From NCBI GenBank assembly GCA_002338605.1, contig DDIP01000117.1:1-11741 (forward strand): a stretch of DNA of 11,741 nucleotides, in the 5' to 3' direction. The notes beneath the pieces are model-generated. The model was not told the DNA's origin. It made no database searches and worked only from the letters and a program-made list of their open reading frames with translations. Both the position numbers and the translations under genes were made by a program. The stretch comes from Proteobacteria bacterium UBA1847 (GTDB lineage Bacteria; Pseudomonadota; Gammaproteobacteria; Steroidobacterales; Woeseiaceae). Positions within the stretch are counted from its first letter, which is position 1. Each line of letters opens with the position of its first letter. Shown in pieces: positions 1 through 7,244 of the stretch.

Positions 1-353
1 TCGTCGTTCAGCAGCAGCAGCAGCGCCTCGTCGTCGTCGTCGGGTTCGAGTTCCGCCGTGGTCGTGCGCATCGTTTCGACAACGTCCAGCCGATTTTCCC
101 GGCCGATGAATCCGAGCTCGTAGTACTGCTGGTAACGGCGATGGTATCGATCGACGAGGCGGCGCTGTGCGATCAGCGATTCGTAGTCTTCGTGCACTGC
201 AACGCGATTCGCACTGAGTTCCGTGAATAGGGCTTTGTGCTCATTGTGGGTCCACAGGGCAAACAGAAGTGCCGCAATCGCGATGATGGCCGATATCAGC
301 GGTCTCGTCGTGAAACGCCGAATATAGTCCCAGTCGAGGTCAGATCGATTCAT
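1..353 (-). CDS. Partial one-TM pilus assembly protein (PilO/GspM/MshJ position), N-terminal 117 residues
   Basis: The start is ATG at 353-351, preceded by a strong Shine-Dalgarno stretch (GGGGAGGG, 6 bases spacing), and the frame runs open off the left edge, so the C-terminus is missing. It overlaps the 3' end of the upstream gene by 14 bases, which indicates translational coupling in the same operon. A short basic cytoplasmic N-terminus (residues 1-17) is followed by one membrane helix (about 18-35) and a charged, probably helical periplasmic stretch (about 36-100). The segment GFIGRENRLD lies near residues 76-85. The layout and the place directly after a PilM/PilN-like gene fit the PilO/GspM/MshJ group, which in type IV pili and type II secretion couples inner-membrane parts to the secretin. 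The ferredoxin-like domain that would confirm this lies outside the window. The visible end is low-complexity: four Asp, Glu-Ala, then five Leu, encoded by triplet repeats. The assignment to this group is inference from topology and gene order. Confidence 0.72.
   Translation of the reverse strand, partial: MNRSDLDWDYIRRFTTRPLISAIIAIAALLFALWTHNEHKALFTELSANRVAVHEDYESLIAQRRLVDRYHRRYQQYYELGFIGRENRLDVVETMRTTTAELEPDDDDEALLLLLND
9..42. repeat. Two adjacent trinucleotide tracts inside a coding region
   Basis: On the plus strand, five tandem CAG units lie at 9-23 and five tandem TCG units at 28-42. Both are in the frame of the minus-strand partial gene. The first codes for five leucines and the second for a run of aspartates. 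Changes in unit number would keep the frame and only alter the length of the acidic and leucine runs. Confidence 0.7.
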
Positions 354-1923
354 CGGTGTCCCTCCCCTGTTCGCCGGCGTCAGGCAATGCGTAGTAGACA
401 CGCAATCGGAATGTTGCGGTCTGGTTACCCTGACGACTGAGGATTTCGCCTGAAACTGCCGAACTGGTATTCGCATCGAACGGGTATTCGATCGCGTCGG
501 CTCGGTCAAATCGGGTGCGTCGCTCGATGTCGGCAGCCAACGCATCAATGCGTGCAAAAGCATGGCGCATGTTGCCGTCGAACGGCTCGATATCTGCGGT
601 AATGACGGCGCTGACACCGCTGGTCACCGGAACGCTGACCGGCATCATGACATCGCGTCGTTGCGGCCGCGGATTCGGATCCGGCGGTGTTTCGGCGAGC
701 CAGTTCAGTCCCTGGAGCTTGATATCCGGATAATCGCCGAGCACCGCGCCAAGATGGTTCATCACCCAGGGAACCGGAACCCTGTTCGCCAACAGGTAGT
801 CGCCGGTATCCACAGCCAGCTGCATTTCATGTGAATCGGCCTTGATCGGGTCGAACCGGTCGTTTTCGCGCCGATACGTTTCAGCCAGGAATTCCACTTG
901 CGATTGGATGGCGGCTATGCGATTTCGCAGTCCCCAGACATCACTCAACAACACAGCGGCCACGACGGAGCAGGCCGCGGCAGTGACAAATGCCGAACCG
1001 ATAATGGCGCCGCGCAGGCGCCGCATTTTCCAGTAGCGATCCTCGCCGGCATTTGCGTAACTGTGTTTCGGCTGGCGCTTCGCTGCAGCCGACAGGAAGA
1101 TCTCCTCGAAATGGTCGGCTGCATGCAGTTGCCTTCGACCGAGTTTTCGGGTTGCCGCTTTTGGCGTGAGAAATCGATAGTGATCAGTGCTGTTGCTGTC
1201 TACCAGTGATCGGATCCGATCCGCCGTTTCCTCGCTGGCGATGACACAAACCTTGAGCGTTTCCATGTTGGATATGAGCCGAGTACGATCCAGGTAGCGT
1301 CGACTCCGTACGACTTCTGTTACAACGAATTTTGCAAAACCATCGTCATCGATACCGGGCCCCTGTGACAGTCGTGCACTCTGAATCGCGCCGTCCCGTA
1401 GAAATACCTGTCTGAGCTTGGTGCCCTGGTGCGGAGCGACAAACATGACCGCGTCATCACAGGAGAACAGCCGCCTCACGATACGTGGTGTCATCAGCGG
1501 CACCGAATACACGCCGCACATCGGCGTCTTGTGATCCAGGATCAACTGAATCCATGGGTCGACCAGTTCGTGATTGGATATCGCGCTGTGCACAACGTTG
1601 AACTCATTTTCCTTGCGTCCCGGCGTACCCTGGTAAATCGACACCCGGTACGGTGTGCGCCGAAACTTGCGCTGTCCGCGCCGTTGAATCAGAGCAGTGC
1701 GGTCCCGCAGGCCCAGTTTCGGAATCGAATCCAGTGCGAATTCCTCCTCGATCACATCGAACAGCATCGCGCTGGTCATGTCCGGATACAGTGAAAGGTA
1801 ACGGTCAAAATCGCGCAGGCCGCGATCATCGTCAGAGAATTTCACGGCAGCCCGTTTGCCTGCCGCTCCCGGCAACCAGACGCGAAGCGATCCCTGTGTG
1901 ACATAAAAGATGCGCTGCACCAT
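340..1923 (-). CDS. PilM/PilN-like fused inner-membrane assembly protein (GspL-like layout), 527 aa
   Basis: The N-terminal part (about 1-285) is cytoplasmic, mixed alpha/beta, and in the position of the actin-like PilM/GspL domain. I see no clear actin phosphate-binding motif, so ATP binding is doubtful. A basic stretch (RYWKMRRLRG, about 296-305) leads into one membrane helix (about 305-327). A short heptad-like helix follows (about 330-357), then a periplasmic region to 527 with a Pro-rich break at 413-421. PilM-like domain, one TM, coiled coil and small periplasmic domain is the layout of GspL, or of PilM fused to PilN. MshI is the MSHA counterpart. Such proteins link the cytoplasmic ATPase to the periplasmic PilO/GspM-like partner, here encoded next with a 14-base overlap. 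Start ATG at 1923 has a GGAG sequence 9 bases upstream, embedded in the stop region of the preceding GspF gene 4 bases away. The operon role is well supported; the exact family name is not. Confidence 0.82.
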   Translation of the reverse strand: MVQRIFYVTQGSLRVWLPGAAGKRAAVKFSDDDRGLRDFDRYLSLYPDMTSAMLFDVIEEEFALDSIPKLGLRDRTALIQRRGQRKFRRTPYRVSIYQGTPGRKENEFNVVHSAISNHELVDPWIQLILDHKTPMCGVYSVPLMTPRIVRRLFSCDDAVMFVAPHQGTKLRQVFLRDGAIQSARLSQGPGIDDDGFAKFVVTEVVRSRRYLDRTRLISNMETLKVCVIASEETADRIRSLVDSNSTDHYRFLTPKAATRKLGRRQLHAADHFEEIFLSAAAKRQPKHSYANAGEDRYWKMRRLRGAIIGSAFVTAAACSVVAAVLLSDVWGLRNRIAAIQSQVEFLAETYRRENDRFDPIKADSHEMQLAVDTGDYLLANRVPVPWVMNHLGAVLGDYPDIKLQGLNWLAETPPDPNPRPQRRDVMMPVSVPVTSGVSAVITADIEPFDGNMRHAFARIDALAADIERRTRFDRADAIEYPFDANTSSAVSGEILSRQGNQTATFRLRVYYALPDAGEQGRDTDESI

Positions 1924-1927
1924 GAAC

Positions 1928-3130
1928 CTAAACTCCGATACTGCTGATGGTTTCGTAAATCGGGCCGAGAACAGACAGCATGATCCAGCCCATAATCGCG
2001 CCCAACACCACGGTCATCGCCGGTTCGATCATTGACTTCAAACGATCGATTGCCTCCGTAACTTCACGATCGTAGAAGTAACTGACATTGCGCAACGCGT
2101 TGTCGAGCAAGCCGGTCGATTCGCCCATGCGAACCATGCGCACGACCAGGGGCGGAAACATTCTGGTCGCCTCAATACTGGCGCTCAGCGCACTGCCATC
2201 GGCGATGCCGACGCGGATGTCTTCAATGGCCTTGCGAATGACGGCGTTGCCAGCGACATCCTCGCCGATCTTCAGCGATGCCAGGACATCGAGTCCCGAG
2301 CTGTAACACAGTGCGAAGTAGCTCGCGAAGCGACTCAGGATTACCTTTTCCTGTATCGGCCCGATGTACCAGGCCTTGAGCTTCCAGCCATCGACCCGAA
2401 AACGAAACGAGTCACTGCGGTTGGCCTGGTACTTGACGAGCAGTACAGCGATACCCGGCGAAGGCAGTACCCACCACCAGTGCGTGGTCAGGAAACCTGA
2501 GAACGCGATCAGGGCACGCGTATGTATTTGCAGCTCCTGACCCATTTCACGGATGAAGTCGACCATTTGGGGTACGACATAGAGCATCATGAACAACATC
2601 ACGCCGAGGACAACGACGCCGACGAAGGCCGGATACAGAATGACGGTTTTTGCTTTCGCCATCAGTTCGTCCTGCCACTTCAGCGATTCCGTCAGCTTTT
2701 TCATGACATCCGGCAATTCACCCGACTGTTCGCCAACCGCGATCAGGCTGACGAATACATCATCAAAGACCCGGGGAAATTCAGACATCGCCTGAGACAT
2801 GGTCTTGCCGGATTCCACGGCACCGATCAGGTTGCTGATCACCTCGCCAAATGACGGGTTGCCGACGCTGTCGCGCAGGTCGGTCAGTGCCTCAAGGATG
2901 GGCAAGCCCGCGCGCGTCATCTGCTCCATGTGAAAACAAAAGCCGATCAGCTCTTTGCGCGAGATACGCGACCTGCCCCTGAAAAAGCCTCGGCCCTGCT
3001 CGGCGCAACGCAACATTTCAATGCCTGACTGGCGCAGTTGCGCCTCCAGGGCGTGTTCGCTACTCGCCTCCAGGCTTCCGGAGACGACAACGCCGTGCGC
3101 GTCGACTGCCCTGTAGTTGAAAGACGCCAC
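1928..3130 (-). CDS. GspF/PilC/MshG-family inner-membrane platform protein, 400 aa
   Basis: This is the inner-membrane platform of a type IV pilus or type II secretion machine. It is thought to sit above the ATPase and help move pilin subunits into or out of the fibre. The family's two homologous halves are visible: T2SSF domain 1 at about 61-188 and domain 2 at about 265-390. Each carries the signature loop, GEQSGELPDV at 133-142 and GESTGLLDNAL at 336-346. Membrane helices lie at about 165-187, 216-233 and 371-391. The N-terminal segment MASFNYRAVDAHG is typical, and the length of 400 is normal. The start codon is GTG at 3130; an AGGGTGG stretch 9 bases upstream and the family-typical first residues support it. 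The ATPase gene ends 4 bases upstream and the PilM/PilN-like gene begins 4 bases downstream, so all three are one transcription unit. Next to an MshE-type ATPase, the MSHA name would be MshG. Confidence 0.93.
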   Translation of the reverse strand: MASFNYRAVDAHGVVVSGSLEASSEHALEAQLRQSGIEMLRCAEQGRGFFRGRSRISRKELIGFCFHMEQMTRAGLPILEALTDLRDSVGNPSFGEVISNLIGAVESGKTMSQAMSEFPRVFDDVFVSLIAVGEQSGELPDVMKKLTESLKWQDELMAKAKTVILYPAFVGVVVLGVMLFMMLYVVPQMVDFIREMGQELQIHTRALIAFSGFLTTHWWWVLPSPGIAVLLVKYQANRSDSFRFRVDGWKLKAWYIGPIQEKVILSRFASYFALCYSSGLDVLASLKIGEDVAGNAVIRKAIEDIRVGIADGSALSASIEATRMFPPLVVRMVRMGESTGLLDNALRNVSYFYDREVTEAIDRLKSMIEPAMTVVLGAIMGWIMLSVLGPIYETISSIGV

Positions 3131-3134
3131 GAGC

Positions 3135-4862
3135 TCAGGCCACCCTGGCAGTCAGGTCAACGACCCTGGAAATCTCCGACAGGCTCGTTGTTCCTGCGAG
3201 CACGTGTCGAATCGCGTCATGCGCCAGGTCCTTGAAGCCGGATTGCACGGCCGCCTCGTTCATTTCCTTGCGCGTCGCTGAACGCGCAATCATTTCGTCA
3301 AATTCCGAATTGATCTTCAGGACTTCGACAACCGCCAGGCGACCCTTGTAACCCATGAAGCTGCAGGCCTCACAGGACCCTTCGCGATACAGCAATACCG
3401 GTTTCGTGCTGCTGATACCCAGCAAGGTCCGTTCGGCTTCGTCAGGTGCATAAGCCTGTTTGCAATGACGGCACAGCCGGCGCACAAGACGCTGCGCAAC
3501 GATGCCAATAATATTACCCGCCATGATCTGTGGTTTGACACCGATATCGATCAAACGTGGAATTGCGCCAAGCGCTGAATTGGTGTGCAGGGTCGAGAAC
3601 ACCTGGTGCCCGGTCATCGCGGCACGCAACGCCATCTCGGCAGTCTCTTCGTCACGGATCTCGCCGACCAGGATAATGTCCGGATCTTGCCGCATCATCG
3701 ATCGTATGCCGTTGGCGAAATCGAGTTTCGCTGCTTCGTTCAGCGAAGTCTGGCGAATCATCGCCATCGGGTACTCGACCGGATCCTCGAGTGTCATGAT
3801 GTTCACGGACTCGTCGTTGCGATAATTGAGCATCGAATACAGCGTCGTTGTCTTGCCGCTGCCGGTTGGGCCGGTTACCAGTATGATGCCTTCGGGTCGG
3901 GCCATCATGACCTGCAGTGTCGTCATGGTGGCCTGGACCAGATTCAGTTTTTCGAGTGGCAGTATGCCCTTGCGACGATCAAGTACACGAAGCACAAAGT
4001 TTTCACCGTGCGTCGTTTGCTGTGACGCGACACGAAAATCGATTCGGCGGCCGGCGAGCGTCAGGCTGATACGCCCGTCCTGCGGTGCACGTGTCTCGGC
4101 GATGTTCATTTTCGCCATCACTTTCAGGCGCACGACCATGCCAGGCCAGTAGCTGCGGTGCAAAGCCATAACCTGCCGCAAGACGCCATCAATTCGGTAT
4201 CGCACCCTGAGAAATCCGGCCTCGGGCTCCAGGTGTATGTCCGACGCGTCACGCTTTACCGCATCGGCAAGAATGGCATCGACGAGCCGGATCAGCGGGT
4301 GGCTGTATTCCTCATTTTCGACGGCAACATTCAGGTTGTCGATTTCACCGGTATCGATTTCGCGCAGAATGCCCTGGATGGACAGTTCGTACTGATAAAA
4401 CTGTTCAATTGCCGCCTCGATTTCAGCTTCGCCGGCAACCAGGGTTGAAATACCGATACCACTGCCCAGGGTGGCGGCAACCTGGTCAATGGCGACAATG
4501 TTGAAAGTATCGGCCATCGCCAGCGTCAGCACTTTTTCGTTCTTGTCGAAATTGATCGGCAACATGCTGTAGCGACGCGCGATATTCTTCGGCACCATCT
4601 TCAGTGCGTCGGGATCGGGAATCGCTGTTGCCAGGTCGATCGCATCGTGCCCAAGCGATTCGCCCAGCGTATCTCGCAATACACCTTCGCTGATCAGGCC
4701 GAGATTCACCAGGATTCGGCCGAGCGGCTCGTCGTTTCGCGACTGCTCTTTCAGCGCGACCTGCAGCTGGTCCTCACTGATCAGGCCCGCCTTTATCAGA
4801 CGTTCACCCAGCGGCAGGCTGGGTTCCGTCGTTTTCAGCGTACGCACTGTCGTCGTGCTCAT
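3135..4862 (-). CDS. mshE: MSHA-type pilus assembly ATPase with MshEN c-di-GMP domain (GspE/PilB family), 575 aa
   Basis: This hexameric cytoplasmic ATPase powers pilus fibre extension. The N-terminus carries two MshEN-type repeats, starting PLGERLIKAGL at 17-27 and PLGRILVNLGL at 46-56. This domain binds c-di-GMP in the Vibrio MshE family. Both repeats begin with Pro where the family usually has Arg or Lys, and the second lacks the closing Gln, so affinity is uncertain. The catalytic core is complete: Walker A GPTGSGKTT (331-339), Asp box TLEDPVEY (357-364), Walker B DPDIILVGEIRDEE (393-406), His box TGHQVFSTLHT (417-427), and the zinc-binding tetracysteine C464-x2-C467 ... C497-x2-C500. The latter marks extension-type ATPases rather than PilT retraction motors. 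The start ATG overlaps the upstream stop as ATGA and has GGAGAAGG just upstream. T2SS GspE or PilB are alternative names. The MshL-type secretin and the MshEN domain favour MshE. Confidence 0.93.
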   Translation of the reverse strand: MSTTTVRTLKTTEPSLPLGERLIKAGLISEDQLQVALKEQSRNDEPLGRILVNLGLISEGVLRDTLGESLGHDAIDLATAIPDPDALKMVPKNIARRYSMLPINFDKNEKVLTLAMADTFNIVAIDQVAATLGSGIGISTLVAGEAEIEAAIEQFYQYELSIQGILREIDTGEIDNLNVAVENEEYSHPLIRLVDAILADAVKRDASDIHLEPEAGFLRVRYRIDGVLRQVMALHRSYWPGMVVRLKVMAKMNIAETRAPQDGRISLTLAGRRIDFRVASQQTTHGENFVLRVLDRRKGILPLEKLNLVQATMTTLQVMMARPEGIILVTGPTGSGKTTTLYSMLNYRNDESVNIMTLEDPVEYPMAMIRQTSLNEAAKLDFANGIRSMMRQDPDIILVGEIRDEETAEMALRAAMTGHQVFSTLHTNSALGAIPRLIDIGVKPQIMAGNIIGIVAQRLVRRLCRHCKQAYAPDEAERTLLGISSTKPVLLYREGSCEACSFMGYKGRLAVVEVLKINSEFDEMIARSATRKEMNEAAVQSGFKDLAHDAIRHVLAGTTSLSEISRVVDLTARVA

Positions 4863-5422
4863 TCGACCTTCTCCGAGTCGCCGGTGACATGGGCACCGAG
4901 AAAGGGAAATCGTTCGACAGTCGCCGTATTGCCGTCGCCGGTCAGCGTGGATATGTATTCGGCCGAATGACCGATTTGTGCACTTGCAAACTGTGACTCG
5001 GCGTATTTCAACCTAAAATTCTGATAACCGGTCCATAACACTGCCGTGAGCAATGCGAGCGCGAGACAGGCCACCGGCGCGAATCGAGCGACAAGCGGTC
5101 CCTTGTCGTGGACATCCGGGAGCTGACCCAAACTTGCGGGCCTGACCGGCTCGCTCGCGGCATCATCGGTATCTTCGACCGACAGAAATTCGTCGATTTC
5201 GGAGAACTGCGCATCGTCGCTGTTGCCCGGTGGATGTACTGAGGTGGACGTCTCAAAGAGCGCCAGCGCTTCGTCAGCCTGCTGTGTATCGTCGACGACC
5301 GGGTCGTTGGCGGTATCCGGAAAGTCACTTCGTGTTGTGTCGAAGCTCCCCGAATCCGACAGTGTTTTATCCGGACCGCCACCGTTGGCCTGGCGAAGAA
5401 CGTCTACGAGCAAGCTTTTCAT
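4859..5422 (-). CDS. Small one-TM GspB/MshN-like operon protein, 187 aa
   Basis: I do not recognise a defined family by sequence. From the chosen ATG the N-terminus reads MKSLLVDVLRQANG, which resembles the short amphipathic start of GspB/ExeB and MshN proteins (MSxLxxALxKA). An acidic, Ser/Asp-rich, probably disordered region follows (about 15-108), then one membrane helix (about 113-134), then a short tail of about 53 residues. This gives a type II, N-in topology. It lies between the secretin and ATPase genes, where MshM and MshN sit in Vibrio; no MshM-like AAA ATPase is present here. The start is uncertain. The frame is open upstream to GTG 5497 (212 aa), with another ATG at 5479, but both overlap the secretin gene and none has a good ribosome site. 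ATG 5422 lies 10 bases after the secretin stop and was chosen for lack of overlap and N-terminal resemblance. The 3' end overlaps mshE by 4 bases. The existence of the gene is well supported; the function is inference. Confidence 0.75.
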   Translation of the reverse strand: MKSLLVDVLRQANGGGPDKTLSDSGSFDTTRSDFPDTANDPVVDDTQQADEALALFETSTSVHPPGNSDDAQFSEIDEFLSVEDTDDAASEPVRPASLGQLPDVHDKGPLVARFAPVACLALALLTAVLWTGYQNFRLKYAESQFASAQIGHSAEYISTLTGDGNTATVERFPFLGAHVTGDSEKVE

Positions 5423-5432
5423 GCGCGGCACG

Positions 5433-7106
5433 CTAGCGGTATTCGACGGAGCTCGCAGGCTGTCTTTCAGCTGCGACATCGTAGTAGTCGGAAACACGCA
5501 CGTTGGTTTCGAATTGCGATCCCCGGTGGATGACGGTTGGTTTCAGGAAAATAACGAGCTCCGTTTTAACCATTTTGTCGCTGGTGTAGGAAAACAGTTT
5601 GCCGAGTTTTGGAATGCGAGACAGGCCCGGTATGCCGTCCTTCCCGCTCTCACGTTCGTTCTGCATTAGCCCGCCCAGCACGACCGTATGGCCGTCATAT
5701 ACCTTCAGCAGCGATTCGATTTCGCGTACCTGGATTTCCGGAATAAGGTTGTCGAAATCGGCTCCAGCGAGGCGCGGTGCCGGGTCGACGGCGAATCCCG
5801 TAATTCGACTGATTGTCGGGCGCACATTCAAACTGACGAAGCCACCGCTACTGATTTGCGGCGTGACGCTCAACACCAATCCGACCGGCACAGTGTGAAG
5901 TTCGCTCGTGAACGTGCGTCGTTCGGGAAGATCAACGGTTGCTTCACGAATATCCAGTTCGACGGTGAAGAAAACGCTCTCATTGACAACCTTCAACAGT
6001 GCCGTCTGGTTATTCAATGCCATGATTTTTGGACTGGACAGGACTTTGGTATCGCCGAACTGCTGCAGCATCTTGACGGTAGCCGATATATTGCTGCCAT
6101 TCGGATCGTCGTCGTTATAGCCCAGCGTAAAGACCGGCGGAACGTTCAGGTTCGCACCCAATAGATTGCCTCGCACCGACACACCATTATTACCAAGGCC
6201 CGCCGCGCTCGAAAGTCGCTGCCAGTCAACACCCGCCTGATAGTTGTCACTGAGTTCGACTTCAACGATAGTCATCTCAATCAGCACCTGTCGCTGCGAA
6301 TTCGAGATGATGTGATCGAGATGTTCCTGAACTCGAAACTGCTGTTTTTGATTTCCCAGCACTGTCACAATACCGGATACCCGGTTTACGATGACCGGAT
6401 CGTTCTCAGCCGGGGATGATGTTTCATCGGGCCGGGAATCCGATTGAACAATCGCTTCCAGACCGACTTCCAGCGAACTCCAGAAATCGTTTTTTGACAT
6501 GTTTCTGACAGTGGTCTTGGACAGGTTTCCCTGGCCATCGTCCTGTGAGTTCGTTTCCTCACCGACGGTGCCGCCCGATGTTGCAATCTGCGTTGCGACA
6601 CCAACCTCGCCTTCACTGTCGCGCGACATGTTGACGTAGTCGACCCGGTAATTCTGCCAGTACGGGTCATCGTCCTGAATGATCAGGTTGTGGCCACGCA
6701 GCGTGTAACGCAAACGCGACTGTTCAGCGATTCGCGCGAGAATTTCAGCCATTGGCCGATCGACGGCGTTTATCGTGACGGTCTTCCTGTTGTCCGCCTG
6801 CATATCGAGTTCAAGCCCGGCATCGCGCGCCAGTGAGAACAGCAGGTCGACTGCCGGAACATCCTTGACAACGACGGTGTAGGTAGCAACAGGCTCCGAT
6901 ACGACAGGTTCGGGTTCCGAAACGGCGACCGGTGGCTGCGGTGCCTGCACGGGCGGAGCCGGAAATTCCTCGGGCTCGTCCGCCACGGAATGTCCGGGCG
7001 AAAAGTCGACGGTCGGCAGCCCGGCGCAGCCGCCGAGGATCCATAACGCGCTCAGTAACAGCCCGAAACCGGGATGAAACCTTAGTTGTATTTTCTCGCT
7101 CGACAT
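5433..7106 (-). CDS. mshL: MshL-type outer-membrane secretin lipoprotein, 557 aa
   Basis: Secretins form the outer-membrane gate through which the pilus fibre or secreted protein passes. The N-terminus is a lipoprotein signal: basic start, hydrophobic stretch (12-23) and lipobox LGGC with Cys27. A Pro/Glu-rich spacer follows (about 40-73), then an STN-like domain (about 78-145). Next is a Ser/Gly/Asp-rich segment (about 162-205) leading to NDFWSSLEVGLEAIV (206-220), the MshL-type secretin N region. The C-terminal secretin domain (about 272-530) contains VPVGLVLSVTPQISSGG (406-422), VLGGLMQNE (476-484) and the conserved IPKLGKLF (498-505). Length and segments fit MshL better than PilQ or GspD, which carry more N domains. 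It is the first gene of the operon. Start ATG at 7106 has GAAAGGG 7 bases upstream. Being itself lipidated, it may not need a separate pilotin; that last point is inference. Confidence 0.92.
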   Translation of the reverse strand: MSSEKIQLRFHPGFGLLLSALWILGGCAGLPTVDFSPGHSVADEPEEFPAPPVQAPQPPVAVSEPEPVVSEPVATYTVVVKDVPAVDLLFSLARDAGLELDMQADNRKTVTINAVDRPMAEILARIAEQSRLRYTLRGHNLIIQDDDPYWQNYRVDYVNMSRDSEGEVGVATQIATSGGTVGEETNSQDDGQGNLSKTTVRNMSKNDFWSSLEVGLEAIVQSDSRPDETSSPAENDPVIVNRVSGIVTVLGNQKQQFRVQEHLDHIISNSQRQVLIEMTIVEVELSDNYQAGVDWQRLSSAAGLGNNGVSVRGNLLGANLNVPPVFTLGYNDDDPNGSNISATVKMLQQFGDTKVLSSPKIMALNNQTALLKVVNESVFFTVELDIREATVDLPERRTFTSELHTVPVGLVLSVTPQISSGGFVSLNVRPTISRITGFAVDPAPRLAGADFDNLIPEIQVREIESLLKVYDGHTVVLGGLMQNERESGKDGIPGLSRIPKLGKLFSYTSDKMVKTELVIFLKPTVIHRGSQFETNVRVSDYYDVAAERQPASSVEYR

Positions 7107-7144
7107 CCTTTAGCCCTTTCGCATTTGTCACAAGTACTCGGTAG

Positions 7145-7171
7145 TTGTCGCCATTTCGACCGAATTCTTTA
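7145..7171 (-). promoter_or_regulatory. Possible sigma-28 (FliA)-like promoter of the mshL operon
   Basis: Reading the minus strand, TAAAGAAT is followed by exactly 11 bases and then GGCGACAA. The FliA consensus is TAAAGTTT-N11-GCCGATAA. The -35 matches at TAAAG, the spacing is exact, and the -10 differs at positions 2 and 6. The predicted start of transcription would leave a leader of about 30 bases carrying the mshL ribosome site. The -10 mismatches make this a weak call. Confidence 0.3.
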
Positions 7172-7193
7172 GCGTTGACGCCGCGATTAAAGC

Positions 7194-7233
7194 TTTGCTG
7201 ATTGCAGCCGCTACTGGTCATACAATCAGCAAA
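7194..7233. repeat. Perfect 11-bp inverted repeat with 18-base centre (possible operator)
   Basis: The left arm TTTGCTGATTG (7194-7204) is the exact reverse complement of the right arm CAATCAGCAAA (7223-7233), separated by 18 bases. It ends 11 bases before the TTG start of the channel gene and covers a possible -10 (TACAAT, 7221-7226). The arms are AT-rich and no T-run follows, so a terminator is unlikely. An operator for a dimeric regulator, or a hairpin in the channel mRNA leader, would both fit. No known regulator motif is recognised. Confidence 0.6.
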
Positions 7234-7244
7234 CAGGCAGTACC

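Larger units (their letters stand above)
7107..7244. promoter_or_regulatory. 138-bp divergent promoter region between mshL operon and channel gene
   Basis: This is the only gap upstream of the minus-strand pilus operon, so its promoter should lie here together with that of the plus-strand channel gene. On the minus strand there is a sigma-28-like pair: TAAAGAAT (7171-7164), an 11-base spacer, then GGCGACAA (7152-7145). That is full at TAAAG and six of eight in the -10, ending about 38 bases before the ATG. On the plus strand TACAAT (7221-7226) could be a -10 without a good -35. A perfect 11-bp inverted repeat overlaps it. These are pattern matches, not proven sites. Confidence 0.5.

Noticed and set aside
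5423..5497. Longer N-terminus (GTG 5497 or ATG 5479) of the GspB/MshN-like gene
   Set aside because: It overlaps the secretin gene by up to 65 bases with no ribosome site, and the internal ATG 5422 gives a family-like N-terminus; kept as an alternative only.
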